A DNA stretch of 64,000 nt from NCBI GenBank assembly GCA_905200945.1, contig CAJKMG010000011.1, positions 26,594 through 90,593 on the forward strand, read 5' to 3'. Under the pieces are notes generated by a model. It had not been told where the DNA came from, searched no databases, and worked only from the letters and a program-made list of their open reading frames with translations. Source of the DNA: an uncultured Akkermansia sp. Its GTDB lineage: Bacteria > Verrucomicrobiota > Verrucomicrobiia > Verrucomicrobiales > Akkermansiaceae. Below are positions 34,145 through 43,246 of this stretch, one piece after another; within the stretch, counting starts at the first letter, position 1, and the number at the start of each line of letters is the position of its first letter. The position numbers and the translations under genes were made by a program.

Positions 34145-34510
34145 TTATCTCCCGTCCGCGTCCGGCATGCGGATGTACGTCTCCCGGGTCCCGTCCGTGT
34201 CCAGAATCAGCGTGTTTTTGCTGAGACTGTCAATGGTGGAGGTAGCGGTAAAGAGGGAGGTGTTGCCGTTTCCCATGCTTTTCCCTGTCAGGGTCAGGCG
34301 GTTGCCGTCCAGCTGCCAGCTTTGGTAGAGAAGCGTGTGCATGTTGATGGAGACGGCCCTGCCGTCCGGCAGGAGCCGCATTCCCTGCACGTTCCCAGGC
34401 TGCCCGGGGATGGGCTGGATCCAGGAGCCGGAGAGGCTGTCGGGAGTGGGCTGCATGGAGCAGGATGCCGCCAGCAGGGACAGGGCCGGGAGGAAGAAGG
34501 AAAATTTCAT
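34145..34510 (-). CDS. Lipocalin_3-like lipoprotein
   Basis: The product (121 aa) has a lipoprotein signal peptide with LLAASC (Cys17 lipidated). A beta-rich domain then matches the pattern of small bacterial lipocalin-like (Lipocalin_3) proteins: GSWIQPIPGQPGNVQGM, then DGRAVSINMHTLLYQSWQLD and LTLTGKSMGNG. Their ligands are unknown. It lies nine bases after argB on the minus strand and is the last gene of the corA-argB run, although its function looks unrelated to arginine synthesis. Confidence 0.75.
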   Translation of the reverse strand: MKFSFFLPALSLLAASCSMQPTPDSLSGSWIQPIPGQPGNVQGMRLLPDGRAVSINMHTLLYQSWQLDGNRLTLTGKSMGNGNTSLFTATSTIDSLSKNTLILDTDGTRETYIRMPDADGR

Positions 34511-34518
34511 GGCTGGAA

Positions 34519-35412
34519 TCAGCGTTGTTCCCGGATGATTTCCGTGCCGATGCCGTCCGGAGTGAAAATTTCCAGCAGCAGGGTATGGGGCAGGCGTCCG
34601 TCAATGAAATGCACTTTGCGCACGCCCGCGTTCAGGGCGTCAATGGCGGAGTGGATTTTAGGAATCATGCCGCCGGATACGGTGCCGTCCTTGATGAGGT
34701 CGAGGGCTTCCGTACGCGTGACGGATTTAATGAGGGTGGAGGGATCCGAAGGGTCTTTCATGATTCCGGGGACATCGGAGATATAGATGAGTTTCACCGG
34801 CTTGAGTTCCTTGGCCAGGGCGGCTGCCGCCAGGTCTGCGTTCACATTGAGCGGTTTATGGGTGCCCAGTTCTTTTGCCAGCGGAGAGACGATGGGAGTG
34901 ATCTGAAGTTCCAGCGCTTCCGTGATGCGCTCCGTCAGGCAACCGATGACGTTGCCCACTTCACCGATATCTATGGGGTTGCCCTGTTCATCTTTTTCAT
35001 GGATGCGTTCCCCCACGAAGATTTCCGTGCCGGGGATGCCTACGCCCTTGCCGCCGTAGTCGCGGAACATTTGAACCAGGCCGGGATTGATGGTGCCGGA
35101 GAGGGTGCGTTCCACGATGGAAATGGCTTCCGGAGTCGTGACGCGAAGCCCGTTGACGAAACGGGCTTCCAGCCCCGCCTCCGCCATCGCCTTGGAAATG
35201 GCTTTGCCTCCGCCGTGGACGATCACGGGGTTGAAGCCCAGGACTTCCAGCAGAACGATGTCCCGCATGAGTTTCTTGACCAGGCGGGCGTCATCCATGG
35301 CGCTGCCGCCGAATTTGATGAGGAATGTTTTGTCCCGGTAAGCCTGGAGGTAGGGGAGAGCGCCGACAATGACGGAGGCCTGTTCGATCAGGCGGGTGAT
35401 TTTGGAGTCCAT
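34519..35412 (-). CDS. argB: Acetylglutamate kinase
   Basis: ArgB phosphorylates N-acetylglutamate in arginine synthesis. The 297-residue amino acid kinase has FLIKFGGSAMDD (phosphate binding), VIVHGGGKAISKAM, ARFVNGLRVTTPEAISIVE, ITPIVSPLAKE, LNVNADLAAAALAKEL and LIYISDVPGIM, in the order expected, and ends with GTEI. GGGK in the second motif is a small variation on the usual GGGP. The gene lies 62 bases after corA. The other arg genes are not near. Confidence 0.94.
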   Translation of the reverse strand: MDSKITRLIEQASVIVGALPYLQAYRDKTFLIKFGGSAMDDARLVKKLMRDIVLLEVLGFNPVIVHGGGKAISKAMAEAGLEARFVNGLRVTTPEAISIVERTLSGTINPGLVQMFRDYGGKGVGIPGTEIFVGERIHEKDEQGNPIDIGEVGNVIGCLTERITEALELQITPIVSPLAKELGTHKPLNVNADLAAAALAKELKPVKLIYISDVPGIMKDPSDPSTLIKSVTRTEALDLIKDGTVSGGMIPKIHSAIDALNAGVRKVHFIDGRLPHTLLLEIFTPDGIGTEIIREQR

Positions 35413-35474
35413 GTCAGTAATGAAACGGTAGGAGTTTTAACGGAAGGAGAGGGAGATTCTGAGGCAGGGCCCGT

Positions 35475-36467
35475 TCAAAGCAGGCGCCTGCTTCTGAAGT
35501 AAACCAGGGGGAGAATGATGGAAACGAGCATGACCACCAGGGAAATGTAATAGCCGTATTCGTTTTCCAGGCCGGGCATGTGGGAGAAGTTCATCCCGTA
35601 AATGCTGGCGATCAGGGTAGGAGGCATGAAGACCACGGCCGCCACGGTGAAGATTTTGACGATTTCGTTCTGTTCGATGTTGATGAGGCCCAGAACGGCG
35701 TCCAGCATGAAGTTCACGTTGCTGGAAAGAAAGTTGGCGTATTCGGAAAGGGATGTGACGTCACGGCTCAGAGGACGCAGCTTGATGTACAGCGTGGAGT
35801 TGGTGTCGTCCAGAGCTTCTTCATTGCTGGCGTACGTGAGCAGGCGCAGAAGGTTGACCAGGCAGTCCCGCTGCCGGGTAAGCAGGTCACCCACGCGGCC
35901 CAGATCCTGGAGAGTCAGGCGCAGAGCGCTGGAGACGGGCACCCGCTTGCTGGATTTTCCCTCAGGTTCGTCCCGGCGGAAAATGTTTTTGGAAAGGCGG
36001 TCCAGTTCCGCGCCGAAACGTTCCAGCACGTCCGCCTGCCGGTCCACGATGGTTTCCAGCAGACCGGTGAAAACCTGGTCCCGGCTGATCTGCTTCTGGC
36101 GCAGGAGCTGGTGGGAAAAAACGCGGAAGGAATAGGAGTCCGAATGGCGGATAGTGATGATTTTCGCCCCCATGAGGACGAAGGTGATTTCCGACAGGGA
36201 GGGGGATTCCGTATCCACCCGGCTGAGAACCGTGGTGGTCATGAAGCGCGCTCCGTCTTCCGTGTACAGGCGGCTGGTGGCCTCAATCTCCCGCATCTCG
36301 TCATAGGTCGGCATTTCCAGCCCGCAGAGGCGTTCCACAAACTTGATTTCCGCCGGTTCCGGGGTAAGGAGGTCAATCCAGAAGACGGAATCCAAGTGCT
36401 GTTCCGCCGCATCCACCTGGGTGGTGCGCTCAATGCCTTCCGGGGTTTGACGATAGAGCCGGATCAT
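35475..36467 (-). CDS. corA: CorA-family magnesium transporter
   Basis: The 330-residue protein has a large N-terminal cytoplasmic domain of mixed fold and two C-terminal membrane helices. The essential pore motif is GMNFSHMPGLENEYGYY: GMN at the end of the first helix (about 290) is followed by the short periplasmic loop. A basic tail (RSRRLL) ends the second helix. CorA channels carry Mg2+ and sometimes Co2+ or Ni2+ inward. It begins the corA-argB-lipocalin run; a divergent promoter region lies upstream next to the rplI terminator. Confidence 0.92.
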   Translation of the reverse strand: MIRLYRQTPEGIERTTQVDAAEQHLDSVFWIDLLTPEPAEIKFVERLCGLEMPTYDEMREIEATSRLYTEDGARFMTTTVLSRVDTESPSLSEITFVLMGAKIITIRHSDSYSFRVFSHQLLRQKQISRDQVFTGLLETIVDRQADVLERFGAELDRLSKNIFRRDEPEGKSSKRVPVSSALRLTLQDLGRVGDLLTRQRDCLVNLLRLLTYASNEEALDDTNSTLYIKLRPLSRDVTSLSEYANFLSSNVNFMLDAVLGLINIEQNEIVKIFTVAAVVFMPPTLIASIYGMNFSHMPGLENEYGYYISLVVMLVSIILPLVYFRSRRLL

Positions 36468-36575
36468 GCCGTTGATTTAGGAGGGGGATGGAACGATGCC
36501 GCGCATGAGGTCGAGTGACGCCCAACGCAGGCATGATGCCTTGTTTGTACAGGGAAGGGAAGTAAAAAGGGTGAC

Positions 36576-36612
36576 AAAAAGAGGCCCGGTTCCCAAGATG
36601 GGAACCGGGCCT
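36576..36612 (-). terminator. Intrinsic terminator of rplI
   Basis: A perfect 14-bp stem, AGGCCCGGTTCCCA with its reverse complement, surrounds a 3-base loop. Read on the minus strand it ends in CTTTTTG. It is 23 bases after the rplI stop. Confidence 0.9.
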
Positions 36613-36635
36613 GCCGGAAAAGGGATGCGCGCCTC

Positions 36636-37091
36636 TTAGGCGTTTTCCTTGACGACCACCTTGAGCGTGGCTTCCACCTGGGGGTGCACCTTGATGACGA
36701 CTTCGTGTTCGCCTTCGCTCTTGATCGGCTTTTCAAGTTCAATCGCCCGGCGATCCACTTCCACTCCCTGGGCGGTCAGCGCATCGTGAATGTTCTGGTT
36801 GGTGATGGCGCCGAACGCCTTGCCGCCCTGACCCACTTCAAGGGTGAGGTCTACGGTCAGTCCGCTGATCTTGGCGGCCACTTCCTGGGCGGAGCTGAGT
36901 TCTTCCGCTTCGCGCTTGGCGCGGGCGGCCTGAAGATTGGCAATGAAACGGCGGTTGGAGGCTGTTGCTTCGTGGGCCAGACCCTTGGGGATGAGGTAGT
37001 TGCGGCCATAGCCAGCCTTAACGGTCACCAGGTCGGCTTCTGCGCCGAGCCCTTCAATTTTTGTTGCGAGAATTACTTCCATCGTTGCCAT
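36636..37091 (-). CDS. rplI: 50S ribosomal protein L9
   Basis: L9 is an elongated large-subunit protein bound to 23S rRNA. The 151-residue product has the N-terminal domain with VKAGYGRNYLIPKGLAHEAT (the L9 signature), a long helix RRFIANLQAARAKREAEEL, and a C-terminal domain with GKAFGAITNQNIHDAL. A second Met (37082, MEVILA) is the more standard start. Its usual neighbours rpsF, ssb and rpsR are not adjacent, and it is followed by its own strong terminator. Confidence 0.95.
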   Translation of the reverse strand: MATMEVILATKIEGLGAEADLVTVKAGYGRNYLIPKGLAHEATASNRRFIANLQAARAKREAEELSSAQEVAAKISGLTVDLTLEVGQGGKAFGAITNQNIHDALTAQGVEVDRRAIELEKPIKSEGEHEVVIKVHPQVEATLKVVVKENA

Positions 37092-37330
37092 GGCTAAAAA
37101 GAAATGGTTATTTGTGAGCGGTTGAAGTAGTAAGTATTCGGCCGAATGTCAAGACAAGAGCGATAAAAAGGGTGTTTTTTTATGTTTTGGGAGGAAAAAT
37201 CCTCCCGGTTGTCATGATTGGTGACATTGCGCTTGCTTCACGCGGCAGTAGTATGTAGGGAAAGGAACCGCATTTATCGCGTTCTCTCCCGGAGGGGGCG
37301 CCCGCGGGTACATTACAGATATTTGATATT

Positions 37331-38878
37331 ATGGCTATTCAGCGCGCATTGATATCCGTTTCCGACAAGACCGGCCTGGAGGGGTTTGCCAAGGGCCTGC
37401 ACGAGTTTGGAGTAGAGCTTATTTCCACTGGCGGGACCGCCGCCTTTCTGAAAGGCCTGGGCCTTCCGGTGATTGAGATTTCCGACTATACCGGAGAGCC
37501 GGAGTTGTTTGAAGGGCGCCTGAAGACGCTTCATCCCATGGTGCACGGGGGCCTGCTGCACCGCCGCGACAATGAGGAGCATGTGCGCCAGGCTAAGGAA
37601 AACGGCATCAAGCCCATTGACCTGGTCTGCGTGAATCTGTATCCTTTTGAAGAAACTGTCGCCAGGCCCGGAGTCACGCTGGAGGAAGCTATTGAAAAAA
37701 TAGATATCGGCGGGCCGTCCATGCTCCGTTCCGCCGCCAAGAATTACGCTTCCGTCACGGTGGTTTCGGATCCCGCGGATTACGCGCGCATTCTGGATGA
37801 AATGCAGACCCACAAGGGGGACACGACCCTGAAGACCCGTGAAAACCTGGCGGTGAAGGTGTTTATGCGCACCTCCAACTACGATAACGCCATCACTAAT
37901 TATCTTGGCCACCAGAGCGCGGAAAGCACCAAGGGCAGCTTCTGCATCTGCGCTCCCCTGTATCAGGAATTGCGTTACGGTGACAATCCCCACCAGGAAG
38001 CCAGCCTGTACGGCAGCTTCGGGGATATTTTCCACCAGCTTCAGGGCAAGGAGCTTTCCTATACGAACGTGCTGGACATTGAAGGGGCAGCCGAGCTGAT
38101 TACCCAGTTCCGCCGCCCGACGGTGGGCATTTTGAAGCACACGAATCCCTGCGGTGTAGGCCAGGACGACGAAGACCTGCGCAACGCATGGCAGAAGGCT
38201 TTTGAAACGGATACGCAGGCCCCCTTCGGCGGCGTGATCGTGGTCAACCGCCCAATGACGGAAGGCCTGGCCCGTGTGCTGAGTGCCATTTTCACGGATG
38301 TCATCATCGCTCCGGAATATGATGCGGAAGCCCGCGCCATTCTCCAGAAAAAGAAAAATTGCCGCATTATCCGCATGAACACGGAAGCCTGGATGAAAGC
38401 GCGCCGCGAACCCATCATCCGTTCCGCGCCCGGCGGGTTCATGACCATGAAGCGGGATACGGACGTGATGGGGCTGGACAATCTGGAAGCCAAGGTGGTG
38501 ACCAAGCGCCCCCCGACCGAGGAAGAATTGACCGCCATGCGTTTCAACTGGCGTGTCGTGAAGCAGGTTCATTCCAACGCCATCGTTTTTGGCGGTACGG
38601 ACCGCACGCTTGGCATCGGCGCCGGGCAGATGAGCCGCGTGGATTCCGCCCGCATTGCCGTCTGGAAGGCCGGGCAGGCCGGCCTGGATCTGAAGGGCAG
38701 CGTTGTGGCGTCCGACGCCATGTTCCCGTTTGCAGACGGCCTTCAGGTGGCGATTGACGCCGGAGCCACCGCCTGCATCCAGCCCGGAGGCTCCATCCGC
38801 GACGAGGAAGTGATTGCCGCCGCTGACGCCGCGGGAATTGCCATGGTATTTACGGGACACCGCCATTTCCTCCATTAA
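37331..38878 (+). CDS. purH: Bifunctional AICAR transformylase/IMP cyclohydrolase
   Basis: PurH catalyses the last two steps of IMP synthesis. The 515-residue protein has the MGS-like cyclohydrolase domain at the N-terminus (ALISVSDKTGLEGFAKGL, ELISTGGTAAFL, GRLKTLHPMVHGGLLHRR, LVCVNLYPFEETV) and the formyltransferase domain at the C-terminus (LRYGDNPHQEASLYG, ILKHTNPCGVG with its catalytic Lys-His pair, APFGGVIVVN, and FADGLQVAIDAGATACIQPGGSIRD in part). It heads a plus-strand run with pdxJ (39 bases later) and acpS. A divergent 239-base region to rplI probably holds its promoter. Confidence 0.96.
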   Translation: MAIQRALISVSDKTGLEGFAKGLHEFGVELISTGGTAAFLKGLGLPVIEISDYTGEPELFEGRLKTLHPMVHGGLLHRRDNEEHVRQAKENGIKPIDLVCVNLYPFEETVARPGVTLEEAIEKIDIGGPSMLRSAAKNYASVTVVSDPADYARILDEMQTHKGDTTLKTRENLAVKVFMRTSNYDNAITNYLGHQSAESTKGSFCICAPLYQELRYGDNPHQEASLYGSFGDIFHQLQGKELSYTNVLDIEGAAELITQFRRPTVGILKHTNPCGVGQDDEDLRNAWQKAFETDTQAPFGGVIVVNRPMTEGLARVLSAIFTDVIIAPEYDAEARAILQKKKNCRIIRMNTEAWMKARREPIIRSAPGGFMTMKRDTDVMGLDNLEAKVVTKRPPTEEELTAMRFNWRVVKQVHSNAIVFGGTDRTLGIGAGQMSRVDSARIAVWKAGQAGLDLKGSVVASDAMFPFADGLQVAIDAGATACIQPGGSIRDEEVIAAADAAGIAMVFTGHRHFLH

Positions 38879-38917
38879 TTTGAATGTTCGTCCCCGCCCC
38901 TTTGTCTTAAAACCGAT

Positions 38918-39658
38918 ATGCTGCTAGGTGTAAATATAGACCACATCGCCACGTTGAGGCAGGCCCGCTACGCGACCATGCTGGATTCCTTCAATGTGGA
39001 GCCGAGTGTTTTGGACGCCGCTTATGCGGCGCAAAGGGGCGGGGCGGATTCCATCACCCTCCATGTCCGGGGCGACCGCCGCCACATGCAGGATGCGGAT
39101 GCCCTGAGCGTCCGGGAGAGCGTGGCCCTTCCCCTGAACCTGGAAATGGGAAATACCCCGGAGATGGTGGATTTTGCCCTGCGGCTGAAACCGGACTATA
39201 TCTGCATGGTTCCGGAGAAGCGCGAGGAAATCACTACGGAAGGCGGCTTGGACGCCGTTTTTCATGAAAAGGATCTGGCTCCAACCATGGCAAGAATGGC
39301 CGACAACGGCATTCAGGTGAGCCTGTTCATTGATCCGGAAGTGCCCCAGGTGGAGGCTGCCGCCCGCCTGGGCGCCCCCATGATTGAGTTGCATACCGGA
39401 TGTTTTGCCAACCATTCCGGCAGGGAGCGCACGGAGGAACTGGCCCGTTTGAAACGCGCTGCGGAACTGGCCCATTCCCTGGGCATCCAGGTGAATGCGG
39501 GCCATGGCATCAATTACCAGAATCTGGAACAGCTGCTGGCTGGCGTCCCTTGCCTGCATGAGCTGAACATCGGCCATACGATTGTATCCCGCGCTCTTTT
39601 TGTGGGGATGGAGCAGGCCGTGAGGGAAATGCGCCAGGCGATCGACCGCCTGAGCTGA
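38918..39658 (+). CDS. pdxJ: Pyridoxine 5'-phosphate synthase
   Basis: PdxJ condenses 1-deoxyxylulose-5-phosphate and aminoacetone-phosphate to pyridoxine 5'-phosphate. The 246-residue TIM barrel begins LLGVNIDHIATLRQARY, a very characteristic start. It continues with GGADSITLHVRGDRRHMQD, PLNLEMGNTPEMV, ICMVPEKREEITTEGGLD and VNAGHGINYQNL. The usual length is about 240-250. It follows purH by 39 bases and precedes acpS by 34; the pdxJ-acpS pair is a common bacterial arrangement. Confidence 0.96.
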   Translation: MLLGVNIDHIATLRQARYATMLDSFNVEPSVLDAAYAAQRGGADSITLHVRGDRRHMQDADALSVRESVALPLNLEMGNTPEMVDFALRLKPDYICMVPEKREEITTEGGLDAVFHEKDLAPTMARMADNGIQVSLFIDPEVPQVEAAARLGAPMIELHTGCFANHSGRERTEELARLKRAAELAHSLGIQVNAGHGINYQNLEQLLAGVPCLHELNIGHTIVSRALFVGMEQAVREMRQAIDRLS

Positions 39659-39692
39659 TTGCGCCGTTTCAATTGATCCCGGTTGCCGGAGT

Positions 39693-40079
39693 ATGAGCCG
39701 CATTGCAGGATTGGGAATGGATTTGGCGGATATGGAACGCGTACGCCAGGCCCTGCGGAAAAACGGGGAGGCGTTTGCGTTGCGCATCTGCACCCCTGAT
39801 GAGTGGGCTTATTGCCGGAAGCACGCGGATCCCGTGCCGCATCTGGCGGCGCGCTTTGCGGCCAAGGAGGCCGTGGCGAAAGCCCTGGGAACGGGAATCG
39901 GGGCGAAGTGCGCTTTTACGGATGTGGAGGTGGTGCGCGGCGATGCGGGAGTTCCTTCCATTCTTTTGCACGGGGCTGCGGGAGTGACCGCCCGGGAGCT
40001 GGGCATTACGGGCTGGTTCCTGACCATGACCCATTCCAGGTTGAGCGCCGCCGCCACCGTTATTGCCTTGGCGCAATAA
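39693..40079 (+). CDS. acpS: Holo-[acyl-carrier-protein] synthase
   Basis: AcpS transfers phosphopantetheine from CoA to acyl carrier protein. The 128-residue protein shows GLGMDLADMERVRQAL, with the Mg-binding Asp, and LAARFAAKEAVAKALGTGIG, the diagnostic F-xx-KEA block with Glu. LTMTHSRLSAAATVIA corresponds to the C-terminal SxSHxxxxAxA motif. It follows pdxJ by 34 bases. The minus-strand terminator of the convergent gene begins almost at its stop codon. Confidence 0.94.
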   Translation: MSRIAGLGMDLADMERVRQALRKNGEAFALRICTPDEWAYCRKHADPVPHLAARFAAKEAVAKALGTGIGAKCAFTDVEVVRGDAGVPSILLHGAAGVTARELGITGWFLTMTHSRLSAAATVIALAQ

Positions 40080-40111
40080 AAAAGCCGTTCCCTGGGAAGA
40101 AAGGAACGGCT
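40076..40111 (-). terminator. Terminator of the 249-residue PEP-CTERM gene
   Basis: AGCCGTTCC pairs with GGAACGGCT around an 11-base loop; on the minus strand it is followed by a T6 run. It lies 24 bases past the PEP-CTERM gene's stop and abuts the end of acpS. Confidence 0.75.
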
Positions 40112-40134
40112 GGCATTAAAGGAGGAAAGGGAAG

Positions 40135-40884
40135 TTATTTTCTCCTTCTGCGTGCGGCAAATCCCGCGAACGCAAGCAGAGACAATGCCGCTGTGGAGGG
40201 TTCCGGAACAGCGGCATAAGAGACGGAGAGCGAACTCAGTTTCGTGCCGTTCAAGCCGTCATTATTCCAACCGGGAGCACGATGTCCAATGCTGTACATC
40301 TCGTTTTGGGTATCTCCTCCGTCCGCGGTTCCGGTGTACCAGTCGATATCGCTGATAGAAACGGTTGCGGTGCTGGCGGCAGTACCATTATCAAGAGTAA
40401 CGGTTACGTCATGTCCCAGGATATCAACGGTTACGTTTGTCCACGTATTTGCCGTCAGTCCGGCTTCTGCGATTGCTCCTCCGGAGGAGAGATTGCCGGA
40501 GTTGATGGCAACAGCCCCATTGCTGAGTCCCAGGCTGAAGCCGAATCCGCTGCGGGCAACGTGAATGATATTTTCAAGGGAATTGTTGCCTCCCCATGAG
40601 ATGTCCATGGTGATGCTCATGGTCCCCTCCCCGGAAAGGGCTCCGTTCAGCATTTCCCGGAATACATTTGTACCGCGTTCGTCAAAGGTGGAACCGGTAA
40701 GAACCGTCCCCTTCTCTGCATCTTGGGCAGTATTGAAATTACCTGTAGCAGTTCCCCCCATGACGGCAGCCGCGGAGGAAAAATCCCATGTATAGGTAGC
40801 TGTCTCCGCCGCCTTTGCCGCACCACAGAAAAGCAGCCCTGCTGCCAGCGGCAAATATTTTTTAATGGATAGATTGATAGCCAT
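40135..40884 (-). CDS. Secreted LamG-like beta-sandwich protein with PEP-CTERM tail
   Basis: The 249-residue protein has a signal peptide (about 1-25, ending AAKA), a beta-rich domain with SFDFSS-like strands (TYTWDFSSAAAVMGG, GFGFSLGLSNGAVAINSG, WTNVTVDILGHDVTVTLDNG), and a C-terminal VPEPSTAALSLLAFAGF followed by AARRRRK. That last part is a clear PEP-CTERM signal: motif, membrane helix and basic tail. The domain resembles LamG/concanavalin-like jelly rolls seen in many Akkermansia surface proteins. Its ligand is unknown. A start 33 bases upstream (40917) is less likely, because MAINLSIKKY gives a cleaner signal peptide. Confidence 0.82.
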   Translation of the reverse strand: MAINLSIKKYLPLAAGLLFCGAAKAAETATYTWDFSSAAAVMGGTATGNFNTAQDAEKGTVLTGSTFDERGTNVFREMLNGALSGEGTMSITMDISWGGNNSLENIIHVARSGFGFSLGLSNGAVAINSGNLSSGGAIAEAGLTANTWTNVTVDILGHDVTVTLDNGTAASTATVSISDIDWYTGTADGGDTQNEMYSIGHRAPGWNNDGLNGTKLSSLSVSYAAVPEPSTAALSLLAFAGFAARRRRK

Positions 40885-41100
40885 ATGACAATAGCACGTA
40901 ATTGCAAAAAGATTCAACGATTTTCAAATTCGTTGAATGTTTTTCTATCTTAACCCATTGATAAATAGGTTTTTGAAAATATCCCTATTACAAGATTGGT
41001 TTCTTTTTTCGTTTGTTTATTTTCACTGTTCCATACAGAAAACGAGAAAATTATAGATTTTTTTCTTGTAAAACGGATTTGAAATTCGTTGCTATGGAAT

Positions 41101-41132
41101 AAAAGAGGCCGCCCTGTCAAAGGGCGGCCTCT
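41101..41132 (-). terminator. Intrinsic terminator of pckG
   Basis: AGAGGCCGCCCT and AGGGCGGCCTCT form a 12-bp stem with a 5-base loop, followed on the minus strand by TTTTATT. It sits 35 bases after the pckG stop. Confidence 0.88.
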
Positions 41133-41166
41133 GCCTTAAGAGTTTTTTCTTAAGTCAGGTGGACTT

Positions 41167-42993
41167 TTAAGAAAAGCTCTTAATGAGGAGCTGGCGCTGT
41201 TCTTCCAGTTCGGCCGGGAGCTTCTTGCCCACCTTGTCGAACAGCTCGGTCTGGCTTTCCAGTTCAGCCTGCCATTCGCTCGGGTTGAGAGCCATGTTGG
41301 CGTTGAACTGTTCTTCGCTGTAGTCGAGGCCCGTCTTATCCAGTTCGGCATAGGTCGGGGAGACGCCCAGCACGGTCTTCTGGCCTTCAGCCTTGCCCTT
41401 GGCGCGGCGCAGAATCCAGTCGAGAACGCGCATGTTGTCGCCGTAGCCCGGCCAGATGAAGTTGCCGTCCTTGTCCTTGCGGAACCAGTTCACGTTGAAG
41501 ATCAGCGGAGGATTGGCAACGGTTTTGCCCATGTCCAGCCAGTGCTGCCAGTAGTCGCCCACATGGTAGCCGATGAAGGGAAGCATGGCCATCGGGTCGC
41601 GGCGGACCTGACCGATGTTGCCGAAGGCGGCGGCGGTCATTTCCGAACCCATCGTCGCGCCGACGTAAACGCCGTGCGTCCAGTCGCGGGACTGGAAGAC
41701 GAGGGGCATGGTGGTGGCGCGGCGGCCGCCGAACAGGATCGCGGAAAGGGAAACGCCTTCCGGGTTCTGCCATTCGGGATCAATCGTCGGGCACTGGGAG
41801 GCGGGGGCGGTGAAACGGGCGTTCGGATGAGCGCACTTGCGTCCGCAATCCGGGGTCCAGTCATTGCCCTGCCAGTCGATGGCGTGGGCGGGAGCGGGGC
41901 CGTCCATGCCTTCCCACCAGACGTCGCCGTCGTCGGTCAGACCGACGTTGGTGAAGATGACGTTTTCCTTGATGGTGTCCATGGCGATCGGGTTCGTCTT
42001 GTAGGACGTGCCGGGAGCCACGCCGAAGTAGCCGTTTTCCGGGTTGATGGCATGGAAGGTGCCGTCTTCATGGGGCCAGATCCAGGCGATGTCGTCACCG
42101 ATGATGGAGGTTTTCCAGCCGGCTTCCCGGTAGGAGGCGGGGGGGACGAGCATGGCCAGGTTGGTCTTGCCGCAGGCGGACGGGAATGCGCCGCCGACGT
42201 AGGCCTTGGTGCCGTCCGGGGATTCAATGCCCAGAAGGAGCATGTGTTCAGCCATCCACTTGTTCTTGCGGGCGATGGCGGAGGCGATGCGCAGGGCCAG
42301 GCACTTTTTGCCGAGCAGGGCGTTGCCGCCGTAACCGGAACCGAAGGACCAGATTTCTTCCGTTTCCGGGAAGTGGCAGATGTACTTTTCTTCGTTGCAG
42401 GGCCACGGCACGTCAACCTGGCCGTCCGCAAGCGGAGCGCCCACGGTGTGGAGGCAGGGAACGAATGTACCGTAACCGTCACGCTTCGGGTTGCCGCCGC
42501 CCTTGACTTCGTCTTCCAGGCGCTTGAGAACCTGTTCACCCATCTTGGTCATGATGCGCATGTTGGTCACGACATAGGGAGAGTCCGTGATTTCAATGCC
42601 GATTTTGGCCAGGGGGGAGTCCAGGGGGCCCATGCAGAAGGGAATCACGTACATGGTACGGCCCTTCATGCAGCCATTGAAGAGGCCCTTCAGTTTGGCC
42701 TTCATTTCAACGGGATCAGCCCAGTGGTTGGTCGGGCCGGCGTCTTCTTCCTTCTCGCTGCAGATGAACGTGCGGTCTTCCACACGGGCTACATCGGAGG
42801 GGGTGGAACGGGCGAGGAAGCACCCGGGGCGCTTCTCGGGGTTCAGTTTGATAAAGGTGCCCTTTTCTACCATCATGTTGCAAAGCTCGTCATTTTCTTC
42901 CTGAGAGCCGTTGCACCAGTAGATGGAGTCGGGTTGGCAAAGCTGGGCGATTTCTTCGACCCACTTCTTAGCTGCTTCGTGAGTGGTACTCAT
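41167..42993 (-). CDS. pckG: Phosphoenolpyruvate carboxykinase (GTP)
   Basis: The enzyme interconverts oxaloacetate and phosphoenolpyruvate with GTP/GDP. In anaerobes such as Akkermansia it often runs in the carboxylating direction on the way to succinate and propionate. The 608-residue product has RTMYVIPFCMGPLDSP, GSGYGGNALLGKKCLALRIA, the P-loop AFPSACGKTNLAML with the reactive Cys, IIGDDIAWI, ENGYFGVAPGTS and FQSRDWTHGVYVGATMGSE, as in GTP-type PEPCK. The start MSTTHEAAKKWVEEI fits; a longer frame to 43077 adds unrelated sequence. The terminator follows the stop. Confidence 0.96.
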   Translation of the reverse strand: MSTTHEAAKKWVEEIAQLCQPDSIYWCNGSQEENDELCNMMVEKGTFIKLNPEKRPGCFLARSTPSDVARVEDRTFICSEKEEDAGPTNHWADPVEMKAKLKGLFNGCMKGRTMYVIPFCMGPLDSPLAKIGIEITDSPYVVTNMRIMTKMGEQVLKRLEDEVKGGGNPKRDGYGTFVPCLHTVGAPLADGQVDVPWPCNEEKYICHFPETEEIWSFGSGYGGNALLGKKCLALRIASAIARKNKWMAEHMLLLGIESPDGTKAYVGGAFPSACGKTNLAMLVPPASYREAGWKTSIIGDDIAWIWPHEDGTFHAINPENGYFGVAPGTSYKTNPIAMDTIKENVIFTNVGLTDDGDVWWEGMDGPAPAHAIDWQGNDWTPDCGRKCAHPNARFTAPASQCPTIDPEWQNPEGVSLSAILFGGRRATTMPLVFQSRDWTHGVYVGATMGSEMTAAAFGNIGQVRRDPMAMLPFIGYHVGDYWQHWLDMGKTVANPPLIFNVNWFRKDKDGNFIWPGYGDNMRVLDWILRRAKGKAEGQKTVLGVSPTYAELDKTGLDYSEEQFNANMALNPSEWQAELESQTELFDKVGKKLPAELEEQRQLLIKSFS

Positions 42994-43246
42994 GGTGAAG
43001 ATAGTGTATGCACGGAAATAGCCGTTGGCAAGCCTCCCGTGCGGCTTTTTATGGGGCGGTTTTGTTTCTCCGGGCATGGAAACCGCATGCGGGGAAAGGC
43101 GTTGCCCTGATTGCCGGATGGCTGTGCGCGGGGGCTTTCTTCAGGATCTCCCTTTTTCCTGCTGCCGTGTTTCGGAAAGGGTGAAAAAGACTGTTTTGAC
43201 TGGAAATCTGCTTGCCAGCTCGTCTGCGATGGTCTAGGGAAGAATC

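Noticed and set aside
37189..37206. Terminator from GGGAGGA/TCCTCCC upstream of purH
   Set aside because: Seven-base stem in a divergent promoter region without T-tract; too weak to call.
37313..38875. 520-codon open frame opposite purH
   Set aside because: Antisense shadow of a high-GC gene: His/Gly/Ala-rich composition, no domain, and the plus strand is unmistakably PurH.
41542..43110. 522-codon open frame opposite pckG
   Set aside because: Gly/Val/Asp/Ala-rich artefact of codon usage in the pckG strand.
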